Below are positions 50,783 to 59,524 of a stretch of 64,000 nt of DNA, one piece after another. A model generated the notes under the pieces. It had not been told where the DNA came from and did not search any database. It worked only from the letters and a program-made list of their open reading frames with translations. Both the position numbers and the translations under genes were made by a program. Numbering within the stretch: the first letter of the stretch is position 1; each line of letters begins with the position of its first letter. The stretch comes from an uncultured Oscillospiraceae bacterium (GTDB taxonomy: Bacteria; Bacillota; Clostridia; Oscillospirales; Ruminococcaceae). The stretch lies in contig CAKSEY010000001.1 in the NCBI GenBank assembly GCA_934448295.1, positions 248,001 through 312,000 on the forward strand, in the 5' to 3' direction.

Positions 50783-52666
50783 ATGAATCTTCCCGATTTT
50801 AAGTCAATAGACAAGGAATTCCGCTTTGACGGCGAGCTTGGCGCGATCTATTCCACCGGGCGCACTCTGTTCCGGGTGTGGGCGCCGCTGGCGGAGCAGG
50901 CGTTTCTGCGGCTGTACCGCACTCCGTCAGAGCCGAAGCCCTATGACTGTATTCCCATGCAGAAAAACGGCGGCGTATGGTGCGCGGAGGCCTCCGGCGA
51001 CCTGCACGGAGTATTCTACACCTACGAAATAGATTCCCGGGAAACGATAGACATTTACGCGCGCTCCGCCGGGGCAAACGGCATACGCGGAATGGTAACC
51101 GACCTTTCCCGCACCGACCCGGACGGCTGGGAGGATTCCCGTCCGGTAAAGCTGGAAAGCTACACGGACGCGGTGATCTACGAGCTCCACGTCAGGGACT
51201 TTTCATCGGACGAGAGCGGAAATTTCCGGCTGCGGGGGAAGTTCGGGGCGTTCTGCGAGAAGAACGTGACGAACGCGTTTTCCGACGTTATAGGTCTGGA
51301 CTACATCGCGAAACTGGGTGTAACTCACATTCACCTGCTCCCGGTGTTCGACTACCAGACCGTTGACGAGAACGACCCTGAAGCGGGATTCAACTGGGGC
51401 TACGACCCGCTGAACTACAATATCCCCGAGGGAAGCTACGCCACCGACCCGAACAACGGCGCCGCCCGCGTCCGGGAGTTCAAGGAGCTGATAAAGGCGG
51501 CTCATGACCGGGGTATCGGCATAATCATGGACGTGGTGTACAACCACACATACAGCACGGCGGATTCCCCGTTCACAAAGACGTTCCCGGAGTATTACTA
51601 CCGGCACAAGGCTGACGGCACGCTCTCCAACGGCTCCGCCTGCGGAAACGAATTTGCCAGCGACCGCGCGATGGCTTCGAAATTCATTCAGGACAGCCTG
51701 TGCTATCTCGCGGAGGAATACCGCCTTGACGGCTTCCGATTCGACCTGATGGGACTGCTGGACATCAAAACGCTGAACCTCTGCGCTGAAAAGCTCCGCA
51801 GAATAAACCCGGACATAATTCTCTACGGCGAGGGCTGGACTGGCGGAAAATCCTCGCTCTCCGAAAAGAAGCGCGCCATGAAATGCAACGCCGTGAAGCT
51901 CCCACAGTTCGCGATGTTCTCCGATGATTTCCGGGACGGCGTGAAAGGCTCCGTATTCGAGGACGAAAGCCGCGGCTACGTCAACGGCGAGCCGGGGCAG
52001 TCCGAACTTATAAAGTCCGTTATCTCCGGCGGAGTTTTCCGCAGCGACGTGGCGCGCCCGCAGTCCGAATGCTGGACGGACAGCCCGCAGCAGACCGTGA
52101 ACTATGTCGAGGCGCACGATAATCTTACGCTGTTCGACAAGCTGAGGCTGTCCATGCCCTCCGCGTCTGAGGAGGAGCTCATCGCCGCAGACAAGATGGC
52201 GGCGGCTCTGGTGTTCCTGTCCCAGGGGATACCGTTCATTCAGGCGGGGCAGGAGCTGCTGCGCAGCAAGCCCGACCCGGACGGCGGCTTTGTGCACGAC
52301 AGCTACAACTCCCCGGACAGCGTGAACGGCATTAAGTGGAACGACGTGACGATACACCGCAGCGTGCTGGACTACTACAAGGGACTTATCGCGATAAGGA
52401 AGAACTACCCCGTTCTCCGGCTGCGCACCGGGGACGAGATTCGCAAAAGGCTGACCTACGAGCCGACGGAAAACGGCGCGGTGATCGCGCGTATCGGGAA
52501 CCTGCTCCTGCTGGTGAACCCGAACGACCAGCCGCTGGAGTTCAAAATCTCCGGGAAAGCCGACATACTCGCGGACGGCAAAAGGGCTTCGGCTGAGCCG
52601 CTTTATTCCGCAGAGGGAACGGTCAGCGCCGCGCCGCACAGCGTTACGCTGGCAGTCGCTGAATAA
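50783..52666 (+). CDS. pulA: Type I pullulanase-like debranching enzyme (GH13)
   Basis: A 627-residue cytoplasmic enzyme that splits alpha-1,6 branches. N-terminal CBM48-type domain (about 20-110), then the barrel with the pullulanase type I signature NWGYDPLNYNIPEGSYATDP, nucleophile D321 (FRFDLMG), acid/base E350 (YGEGWTGG) and D446 (EAHDNLTLFDK), and a C-terminal beta domain. No signal peptide, so it acts on imported branched dextrins, feeding MalQ and phosphorylase. Last gene of the locus, ribosome site CGGAGG. Confidence 0.94.
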   Translation: MNLPDFKSIDKEFRFDGELGAIYSTGRTLFRVWAPLAEQAFLRLYRTPSEPKPYDCIPMQKNGGVWCAEASGDLHGVFYTYEIDSRETIDIYARSAGANGIRGMVTDLSRTDPDGWEDSRPVKLESYTDAVIYELHVRDFSSDESGNFRLRGKFGAFCEKNVTNAFSDVIGLDYIAKLGVTHIHLLPVFDYQTVDENDPEAGFNWGYDPLNYNIPEGSYATDPNNGAARVREFKELIKAAHDRGIGIIMDVVYNHTYSTADSPFTKTFPEYYYRHKADGTLSNGSACGNEFASDRAMASKFIQDSLCYLAEEYRLDGFRFDLMGLLDIKTLNLCAEKLRRINPDIILYGEGWTGGKSSLSEKKRAMKCNAVKLPQFAMFSDDFRDGVKGSVFEDESRGYVNGEPGQSELIKSVISGGVFRSDVARPQSECWTDSPQQTVNYVEAHDNLTLFDKLRLSMPSASEEELIAADKMAAALVFLSQGIPFIQAGQELLRSKPDPDGGFVHDSYNSPDSVNGIKWNDVTIHRSVLDYYKGLIAIRKNYPVLRLRTGDEIRKRLTYEPTENGAVIARIGNLLLLVNPNDQPLEFKISGKADILADGKRASAEPLYSAEGTVSAAPHSVTLAVAE

Positions 52667-52670
52667 ACCA

Positions 52671-52701
52671 AATGGAGAGCATGATTTAAGTGCTCTCCAT
52701 T
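52671..52701. terminator. Bidirectional hairpin between pulA and folC
   Basis: An 11-bp stem AATGGAGAGCA (52671-52681) with TGCTCTCCATT (52691-52701), 9-nt loop, between converging genes. U-tracts are weak. Confidence 0.65.
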
Positions 52702-52705
52702 AATG

Positions 52706-53974
52706 TTATACAAGATACTTCCTTACCGCCGCCGCAAAATAAAACGACCCTCCGAAATAGCAGAGCCTTTCCGGGTCTGCGGGGAGCGCCCGCGCATATT
52801 CCAGCGCCGCGCGCGGGTCGTGGAGCACCTCAGCCGGGAGCCCTGCCGCCTGCTTCAGCTCCTCTGCGGGGACGTTCCCGTCTGAGAACCCGTCGCAGAA
52901 AACCACCCTGTCAAAGCAGGGGAGTATCACGTCCAGAAACGCGCGGTAGTCCTTGGTGTTCATCATGCCGATGAACGCGGTCCTATGCGGGAATCCGGAG
53001 CCCTCCAGCGCGGAGCGCACCGCCTGCGCCGCCTGGGGATTGTGCCCGCCGTCAAGCAGGATATTCCCGGGGAAAAGCTCCATCCTGGCGGGAATGCGGG
53101 CGCGTGCCAGCCCCATTGCGATATGTTCCGGAGCTATCCCGACAGCGGTCAGCGCTTCTATTGCGGTCAGCGCGTTGCCGACCTGATATTCCCCACCGAG
53201 GTGCAGGCGGTATTCCCGCCCCTTGTAGACGAATCGGCTTCCCGAAAGCCCGGGCTTATCCAGAAGCTCCACGCTGTCCATGTCCGGGACGATGAGCTCC
53301 GCGCCCACGGAACCGCACCTGCCGCGTATCACGTCCATTGCGCCGGAGGGTATCCCATAAGCCGCCACAGCCTTTCCGCCCTTGATAACGCCGCATTTTG
53401 AGCGGGCTATCTCCTCCACGGTGCCGCCGAGTATCCTGGTGTGGTCAAGCCCGATGGAGGTTATCACGGCGCATTCCGGCTGTTTTATCACGTTGGTGGA
53501 ATCCAGCGTACCGCCTATCCCGGCTTCAAGCACGACGTAGTCCGCGCGCTTTTTCGCGTAATACAGGAAAGCCGCCGCGTTGAGTATCTCAAACTGCGAG
53601 AATTCCAGCTCCGGGAATTTGTCGGCGGCTTCAGAAACGGTGTTCAGCAGCCGCGCGAGGTCTGCGCAGGATATCTCGAAAAGTCCGTCCGGGTAGCCTA
53701 TGGAGATCCGCTCGCACACGCTTCGCACATATGGCGAGGTGAACTTACCCGCGATGAATCCCGCCGCTGTCAGAGAAGCCGCGCAGAATTCCGCCACGGA
53801 GCCCTTGCCGTTGGTGCCCACGATGTGGATATATTTCAGCCCGTCCTGCGGGTCGCCCAGCGCATGGCAGAGCGCCGCGAATCTGGAAAGATCCGTTACC
53901 GGCGCGCCGAAGTGAGAATACCGCCCGAGAAATTCCTCGATCTGCCTGCAGTCGGGATTTAATGCAGGCCGCAT
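52706..53974 (-). CDS. folC: Folylpolyglutamate synthase / dihydrofolate synthase
   Basis: A 422-residue bifunctional ligase that adds glutamate residues to folates (Mur-ligase superfamily). Visible motifs: GTNGKGSVAEFCAASL (P-loop, near residue 50), FTSPYVRSVCERI, ITSIGLDHTRILG and DGGHNPQA in the C-terminal domain. The ATG at 53974 is preferred; the GTG at 53992 lies on the ribosome site AAGGA. Its start lies within the end of the 59-codon gene upstream (16-bp overlap), and it is the last gene of the minus-strand operon. Confidence 0.93.
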   Translation of the reverse strand: MRPALNPDCRQIEEFLGRYSHFGAPVTDLSRFAALCHALGDPQDGLKYIHIVGTNGKGSVAEFCAASLTAAGFIAGKFTSPYVRSVCERISIGYPDGLFEISCADLARLLNTVSEAADKFPELEFSQFEILNAAAFLYYAKKRADYVVLEAGIGGTLDSTNVIKQPECAVITSIGLDHTRILGGTVEEIARSKCGVIKGGKAVAAYGIPSGAMDVIRGRCGSVGAELIVPDMDSVELLDKPGLSGSRFVYKGREYRLHLGGEYQVGNALTAIEALTAVGIAPEHIAMGLARARIPARMELFPGNILLDGGHNPQAAQAVRSALEGSGFPHRTAFIGMMNTKDYRAFLDVILPCFDRVVFCDGFSDGNVPAEELKQAAGLPAEVLHDPRAALEYARALPADPERLCYFGGSFYFAAAVRKYLV

Positions 53975-54138
53975 TCGTCGTAGTCCTTCCACTTTTCGTT
54001 GTAGCGCATTTCGTCAGCCAGCTTCAGGCAGATGTACGCAACCGCGCCCGCCACAACGATCACCGCGCTTATTATCGGAATGACTACCTTTGCGGTGGGG
54101 CCTATCTTCTTCTGTACTCTTTCGTGAATGGTTTTCAT
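53959..54138 (-). CDS. 59-residue single-pass membrane peptide
   Basis: A short gene that is easily missed. It starts at the ATG at 54138 after GAAAGGAACG and ends at 53961-53959 (TAA). The peptide begins MKTIHERVQKKIGPTAK, has one membrane helix of about 22 residues (VVIPIISAVIVVAGAVAYICL), and a charged tail ending in KDYDECGLH. The stop lies inside folC, overlapping it by 16 bp, and the rsmI stop is 33 bp upstream, so the gene is a tight member of the operon. Family unknown. The overlapping arrangement and good ribosome site support translation; a longer conserved peptide family would confirm it. Confidence 0.65.
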   Translation of the reverse strand: MKTIHERVQKKIGPTAKVVIPIISAVIVVAGAVAYICLKLADEMRYNEKWKDYDECGLH

Positions 54139-54170
54139 AGAATTACGTTCCTTTCTGTAATAAAGCGTCG

Positions 54171-55007
54171 TTATTCGCCTGAAAGTAATTTGTACAACTC
54201 CTTGCGTGAGACCCCAGCCGCCTGCGCTGCGGTCTTGCAGGCTTCGGAGAGCTTCATGCCGCCGTCTGCATAGCTGCGGGCAAGGTCAGCCGCCTGTTCA
54301 AGCGACATTGTTTCAGCCTGCTCGGGAGCGGCTCCCTCGATTACGATGACGTATTCACCGCGGGGCTCCGTCTGCTCGTAGAGGGCGTTCAGCTCGTCAA
54401 GGGTGCCGCGTATTACCTCTTCGTGGAGCTTCGTCAGCTCCCGGCAGAGCGCGGCATTCCGCCCGCCGCCGAGGGATTTTGCCAGGTCTGCGAGGGTCTG
54501 CCGCAGCTTGTGCGGAGCCTCGTAGTATATCAGCGTATGCGGGAGCTTAGCAATGTCCGCAAGGCGCTCCTGGCGCTCCTTCTTGTTCACCGGGAGGAAT
54601 CCCTCGAACGCGAAGCGCGCGGTATCTATGCCGCTTATCGCGACTGCGGCTATCGCGGCGTTGCAGCAGGGGACGGACTCCACCGGGATTCCCTGCTCAT
54701 AGCAGCGCTGGACGAGGTACACTCCCGGGTCGGAGATACACGGCATTCCCGCGTCGCTGACCAGCGCAACGGAGTTCCCATCGTGCAGCAGCTCCAGTAT
54801 CCTGGCGCTTTTTTCTGCTTCGTGGGGCTTGTAGTAGCTCAGCAGCGGCTTTTTTATTCCGAAGTGGGTGAGAAGTCTCAGCGTTACCCGGGTGTCCTCG
54901 GCGGCGATGTAGTCCACGCTTTCCAGCGTTTCGATGCCGCGCGGGGAGAGATCCGAGAGATTGCCGATGGGCGTGCCCACAACATACAGCTTTCCTGGGT
55001 CAGTCAT
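54171..55007 (-). CDS. rsmI: 16S rRNA (cytidine-1402-2'-O)-methyltransferase
   Basis: A 278-residue SAM-dependent methyltransferase of the tetrapyrrole-methylase fold, modifying C1402 in the decoding centre. Hallmarks: VVGTPIGNLSDLSPRGIETLE at the N-terminus, AAEDTRVTLRLLTHFGI, LVSDAGMPCISDPG and EAPHKLRQTL. Start ATG at 55007 lies 8 bp inside the upstream methyltransferase gene, indicating coupling. Confidence 0.95.
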   Translation of the reverse strand: MTDPGKLYVVGTPIGNLSDLSPRGIETLESVDYIAAEDTRVTLRLLTHFGIKKPLLSYYKPHEAEKSARILELLHDGNSVALVSDAGMPCISDPGVYLVQRCYEQGIPVESVPCCNAAIAAVAISGIDTARFAFEGFLPVNKKERQERLADIAKLPHTLIYYEAPHKLRQTLADLAKSLGGGRNAALCRELTKLHEEVIRGTLDELNALYEQTEPRGEYVIVIEGAAPEQAETMSLEQAADLARSYADGGMKLSEACKTAAQAAGVSRKELYKLLSGE

Positions 55008-55710
55008 AAAGTCTTGTGTATTCCTCCGTGTAGGATTTGTCGTCGTTGCGGAGTATCATGGGCTTCTCAACGATCATTCCGGATTTCGCGCCCTTCTTTC
55101 CGGTTATGAGGAACAGCCACGGCTTGTCGAGAATGCTGTTGAACACGAACGTTATGCTCTTTGGTTCTATTTTATTCTCGCGCATGGAGTTTATCACGTC
55201 CGAAAGGCGCTCGGGGCGGTGGCACATTTTCAGCAAGCCGCCGTATTTCAGGAGCTTTCCGGCGGCGCGGCACACGTCGTCCACGGTGCACATCAGCTCG
55301 TGCCGGGCGATAGCCTGCGGCTTCGCAAGCTTCTCAAAGCCGGAGCCGTTTACCATGTAGGGAGGATTCGCGGTGACGATATCCACTGTTTCAAAGCATA
55401 TCTGCGACTGGTCGAGCTCCCGCAGGTCGCCGAGGATAGGCTGAACGTTGTTCTGGAGTCCGTTTTTCTCCACGGACATTTTCAGCAGGTCTATCGCCTC
55501 CGGCTGGATATCCACGGCGTAGATGAGCCGGGGCTTGACGTTCTTGCAGAATATCAGCGGGATTATGCCGCAGCCGGTGCACAGGTCGCACACCACGCTG
55601 TCCGGCTTCACATTCGCATAGTATGCGAGCAGGAAAGCGTCCGTGCCGAAACGGTGGTCTTCCGAAACGTACATCGTCAGCGGACCTAGGGAGAATATTT
55701 CTGGTTCCAT
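55000..55710 (-). CDS. trmN6: tRNA1(Val) (adenine-37-N6)-methyltransferase-like protein
   Basis: A 236-residue class I methyltransferase of the YfiC/TrmN6 type. SAM-binding motif VVCDLCTGCGIIPLIF (about 39-54), catalytic NPPYMVNGSGF (about 116-126). In Firmicutes this gene is commonly adjacent to rsmI, as here with an 8-bp overlap. The exact tRNA substrate is inferred from family. Ribosome site AAAGGAATC. Confidence 0.9.
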   Translation of the reverse strand: MEPEIFSLGPLTMYVSEDHRFGTDAFLLAYYANVKPDSVVCDLCTGCGIIPLIFCKNVKPRLIYAVDIQPEAIDLLKMSVEKNGLQNNVQPILGDLRELDQSQICFETVDIVTANPPYMVNGSGFEKLAKPQAIARHELMCTVDDVCRAAGKLLKYGGLLKMCHRPERLSDVINSMRENKIEPKSITFVFNSILDKPWLFLITGKKGAKSGMIVEKPMILRNDDKSYTEEYTRLYD

Positions 55711-55728
55711 ACTAGATTCCTTTCAGCG

Positions 55729-57087
55729 TCACCCGACGATTATCTGACCCTCGGGCAAGACAAGGTTCTTTCTTTTTGAAGCGTTCATCAGCATTGACAG
55801 CACCAGCGAAACGGGGCCTACCCTGCCGATATACATGGTTAGCATGAGCAGGATCTTCCCGGCGGTGCCGGATAAAGCGGTAACTCCCACGGAGAGCCCC
55901 GCGGTGGAGAACGCGGAAACCGCTTCAAACAGGCAGTTTATGCCGCTCACCTCGTCCGGGAGGGTGAAATACAGCACCGAGAAGCAGACTATCACAGCCG
56001 TCAGGGAAAGTATAGTCACGGTCAGCGTGCGGTAGACCGCCAGCTTGTCTATCTTGTGATGGAGTATCTCAACGTCGTTCTTGCTGCGCAGGTAGGACAC
56101 CACGGTCATTATCAGCACCAGCAGCGTGGTCGCCTTTATTCCGCCGCCGGTGGAGGCAGGGCAGGCGCCGATGAACATTAGTATGCAGCTCCCCAGCAGC
56201 GTGAAATCAGACATTCCGTCCATGGGAATGGAGTTGTACCCGGCTGTGCGGGCGGTCACGCTGGAGAAGAACGCGTTCAGCAGTTTTTCGCCAAAGCTCA
56301 TATTGCCGAGGGTCGCGGGATTGTCCCACTCTGCGAACAGGTAGAGCAGCGTACCGCCGACTGTCAGCAGCGCCGTCATTATCAGCACGCACTTTGTGTG
56401 CAGGCTGAGCTTTTTCACTTTCCGCAGGTTCAGGAAGTTCTCCCAGACGATGAAGCCCAGACCGCCTATCATTATCAGCAGAGCCACGGTGATAAGCACC
56501 AGCGGGTCGCCCTGATGGTTGATCAGGCTGGAGAACGCGCCCTCTATTCCGCACAGGTCGAACCCCGCGTTGCAGAATGCGGTCACGCTGGTGAACACGC
56601 CCATCCACACGCCGAAGCCGCCGTGCTGCGGCACAAACGCGATACTCAGCAGCACCGCGCCAGCTCCCTCGATTATCAGGGAGTATTTCATTATGCTGAT
56701 GAAAATGCGCCGTCCGCCCTGGAAGGCGCTTTCAGTCAGACCGTCCGCAGCGTTCGCAACGGTGCGGAATCCCAGCTTTTTGCCGGCGGCAACGTTGAAG
56801 AACGTGATTATCGTGACGAACCCCAGACCGCCCACCTGGATAAGCAGCATAATTACCGCCTGACCGAATATCGTCCAGTTGCCGAACGTATCCACGGTGA
56901 TAAGCCCGGTAACGCAGGTCGCGGACACCGCCGTGAAAAGGCAGTCGAAGAACGGAGTGCTCCCGGCGCGCTTTGAGGCGAACGGCAGGAACAGCAGCAG
57001 CGCTCCCGCCAGAATTATTATTAGGAAGCCGAGGCAGAGCGTCCGGGCGGGCTGCATCGGCTTTGCCTGTCTGCGTATAACGGGCAT
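55729..57087 (-). CDS. TrkH/KtrB-family potassium transporter membrane subunit
   Basis: A 452-residue integral membrane protein of the TrkH/KtrB superfamily. The four pore-loop regions are visible as ATCVTGLITVD, FCNAGFDLCG, ARTAGYNSIPM and FSTAGLSVGVT, each with the conserved glycine of the K+ filter. It conducts K+ (or Na+-coupled K+) inward, and normally needs a cytoplasmic NAD-binding partner (KtrA/TrkA), not encoded in this window. It starts 1 bp after the stop of the upstream GT-C gene without a strong ribosome site, so coupling is likely. Confidence 0.9.
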   Translation of the reverse strand: MPVIRRQAKPMQPARTLCLGFLIIILAGALLLFLPFASKRAGSTPFFDCLFTAVSATCVTGLITVDTFGNWTIFGQAVIMLLIQVGGLGFVTIITFFNVAAGKKLGFRTVANAADGLTESAFQGGRRIFISIMKYSLIIEGAGAVLLSIAFVPQHGGFGVWMGVFTSVTAFCNAGFDLCGIEGAFSSLINHQGDPLVLITVALLIMIGGLGFIVWENFLNLRKVKKLSLHTKCVLIMTALLTVGGTLLYLFAEWDNPATLGNMSFGEKLLNAFFSSVTARTAGYNSIPMDGMSDFTLLGSCILMFIGACPASTGGGIKATTLLVLIMTVVSYLRSKNDVEILHHKIDKLAVYRTLTVTILSLTAVIVCFSVLYFTLPDEVSGINCLFEAVSAFSTAGLSVGVTALSGTAGKILLMLTMYIGRVGPVSLVLSMLMNASKRKNLVLPEGQIIVG

Positions 57088-57088
57088 A

Positions 57089-59509
57089 TCAGGATATCTT
57101 CACGGTCAGACCGGCAACTCCCGGGAGCGTCGCCAGCGGAGCTTTGTTCTCGCGCTCGATGGAAAGCCCGGTCACAGTCACGGCAGGGCCGCTCTTGTTG
57201 GTGAGCTTGAGCTGAACGTTTTCGGTTTTCGCCTTGCTGACCGAGAAGCTGATGACGGTTTCGCCGTTGTCGGAGGAGATCACCTCGTAATTTATCTTGT
57301 TCGCCTTTTTGTCGGAGGTGAGCGCAATGGAAAGCCTGTCAACGTCCTCGCCGCGTATTGTCGCGGTGTAGTTTCCGGAGGCATAGAGCACGAAGTAGTT
57401 CGTGTATACCGCCGAGCCCTCGGGGAGCAGCGCGCCGTCCGTGCTGCGTTCAACGGAGCTTGTCGATGGGATATTCTCACCGGTGTATTCCACGGAGCCG
57501 GGCTCGGTAAGGGTCAGACCCTGTTCGCGGCACCATTCCTTGGCGTTGTCCGAGCAGGCGTAGAGGTGCACGTTGTGGTTGATGTCTCCCACAAGGTAAA
57601 TGTCGTTTATCCAGATGTTGAGGTTATCCTCGCGGTCGGAAATGATGAAATCCGGGCGCTTTTCCAGGGAGCTCAGCTTTTTCATGGAGGAAGCCACGCG
57701 TATAGTCATGTCAGGATAGAGAAACTGCGCCTTGACGTAGCGCTCCTGCTTCATTGAGAACGCGGTAACATCGTTGTACTCGCAGTCCTTTATCATGTCC
57801 AGCGCCTCACTGACGTAATCCGCGCCGTACTGCGCGTTCTTTCCCTGTACTATCGTATACCCGTCGAAGCAGTAGAGGGTGGAGTACATCAGCAGCGCGG
57901 TCAGCGGTATAGCGACCCAGTTGAAGATGGATTCGCCCTTTTTCTTTACCAGGCGGACTATCAGCACCGCCACCAGCAGAACAGTTACCACTGCGGTTAT
58001 CTTGATAAAGGTCTGTTCGGTGAACGGATCCTTGAGTCCTTCGCCTATGCGCAGCGGGCCGATGCCCAGTATCATTGCGCCGACGATGCTCTTGGTGGTT
58101 TCGCCGTCGCCGATGACCACCGGCACGGTGAACAGCTCGGTCAGCAGGAATATTCCCGCCGCAGTGAACAGGGAAGCAATGCAGTGCGCCGCAGAGAATC
58201 TCTTACGGTAGATCATTATCAGCGCGGGGAATATCGCTATCGGGAAGAAGGTTTCGATATAACGTCCGAATATCGTGGTATCCGCGCGGGTGTCGTAAAC
58301 TGTGGAGGTCGCCTTGAACGATACGCTGACCACGAAAATCGCGCCCATTGCAAGCAGCGCATACCAGCAGAATATCGCAAGGTTGCTGCTGATATAGGTT
58401 TTGGTTTTGCCGGAATCCGTCACCTCGGCGGAGATCCCCTTTTTAGCGCGGTTCCTGGAAACGTAGTACATAACTATGCCGGAGATTATCAGCACTATGC
58501 ATATCGCGCCGAAGCCCCATGTGGAGCTTATGAAGTAGAAGAAGTGCCCGGCGAGGGTCTGCGGGAAGTGCATGAGCTTTTCCGAATCAAGGCCGCTCAG
58601 CCGTCCGAACATATTTTCGATGGTGTTCACGGAAGCCTTGCCGGTGCCGTCTTTCAGCCACAGCACGGACTGGAAGAACTTTTTCAGCGCCCTGTCCCCG
58701 AAGAATCCCAGCACCAGTGAGCCGTAAAAGCCTATCAGCGAGAACAGCCTGCGGCGCATGGAGATAAGCACCACCAGCTCCAGCACGGCGCCTGCGGCAA
58801 CCAGCGCCAGCATACGCCCGTGGGTGGCGTAGGAGGCTATCAGGGTAAGTCCCGCCAGGACCGCCCAGAGCTGCTGCATTAATACCGCCTTTGCGCTGCG
58901 GGAGGTATCCTTGTGGCTTTTAAGGGACTTGTACATCAGCAGCGCGAACACCCAGGGGAGAACGCAGCACATGGTCTCGTTCCAGGTGTATTTCGTGAGC
59001 AGCATATAGCAGGGGTAAAGTCCGCAGATAACGGCGATGAATGTGCTGGACAGCTTGCGCACGTCAAACCAGCGGCGGGACAGAAAGTACGCTATCACCG
59101 GCACAAATCCCATTATAATGCCGTTTTCTATTATCATCGCCCGGTACTGCGTCCAGGGGTCGCTGAATATCTTGAATATGGGAATGTACAGCAGGCTCTG
59201 GAAATAGCCGTAATATCCCCCGGCAGAAACAGTCGGCGACCAGTCGTAGCCGTTGAACCACGCAGCCACTGCCGTTACCGCGTATTCGTCCGGGGTGAGG
59301 TTGAACATGGATGTCACCTGCGTCATCAGGATGTGCAGGATTACCGTCACAACATACAGCGCCAGCATGATGAACCAGTCGTTCAGGACTATGCTTTTCT
59401 TTGCCGGAGCGGCTTCGGGCGCGGGATCTGGCGCCTTTTCCTCCTGGAGCTGCGCGGCCTCGGGAATTATATCCTGCGGTTCTGAGCCGCCTAAAATTTC
59501 TTCAGACAT
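57089..59509 (-). CDS. GT-C-like multi-pass membrane glycosyltransferase, second copy
   Basis: An 806-residue protein with a Pro/Ala/Glu-rich cytoplasmic start (1-38), about 12-13 membrane helices (40-600), and an extracytoplasmic C-terminal beta-rich domain (about 620-806; VYTNYFVLYASGNYTATIRG). The first external loop holds NLTPDEYAVTAVAAWFNGYDW, the acidic Asp-Glu pair typical of GT-C enzymes such as GT39/GT83. Such enzymes transfer sugars from polyprenyl-phosphate donors outside the membrane. It follows its shorter relative by 15 bp. Confidence 0.7.
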   Translation of the reverse strand: MSEEILGGSEPQDIIPEAAQLQEEKAPDPAPEAAPAKKSIVLNDWFIMLALYVVTVILHILMTQVTSMFNLTPDEYAVTAVAAWFNGYDWSPTVSAGGYYGYFQSLLYIPIFKIFSDPWTQYRAMIIENGIIMGFVPVIAYFLSRRWFDVRKLSSTFIAVICGLYPCYMLLTKYTWNETMCCVLPWVFALLMYKSLKSHKDTSRSAKAVLMQQLWAVLAGLTLIASYATHGRMLALVAAGAVLELVVLISMRRRLFSLIGFYGSLVLGFFGDRALKKFFQSVLWLKDGTGKASVNTIENMFGRLSGLDSEKLMHFPQTLAGHFFYFISSTWGFGAICIVLIISGIVMYYVSRNRAKKGISAEVTDSGKTKTYISSNLAIFCWYALLAMGAIFVVSVSFKATSTVYDTRADTTIFGRYIETFFPIAIFPALIMIYRKRFSAAHCIASLFTAAGIFLLTELFTVPVVIGDGETTKSIVGAMILGIGPLRIGEGLKDPFTEQTFIKITAVVTVLLVAVLIVRLVKKKGESIFNWVAIPLTALLMYSTLYCFDGYTIVQGKNAQYGADYVSEALDMIKDCEYNDVTAFSMKQERYVKAQFLYPDMTIRVASSMKKLSSLEKRPDFIISDREDNLNIWINDIYLVGDINHNVHLYACSDNAKEWCREQGLTLTEPGSVEYTGENIPSTSSVERSTDGALLPEGSAVYTNYFVLYASGNYTATIRGEDVDRLSIALTSDKKANKINYEVISSDNGETVISFSVSKAKTENVQLKLTNKSGPAVTVTGLSIERENKAPLATLPGVAGLTVKIS

Positions 59510-59524
59510 GATCCATACCTCCTG

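Noticed and set aside
51203..52639. A 478-codon open frame antisense to pullulanase
   Set aside because: Shadow; GH13 catalytic residues on the plus strand define the real gene.
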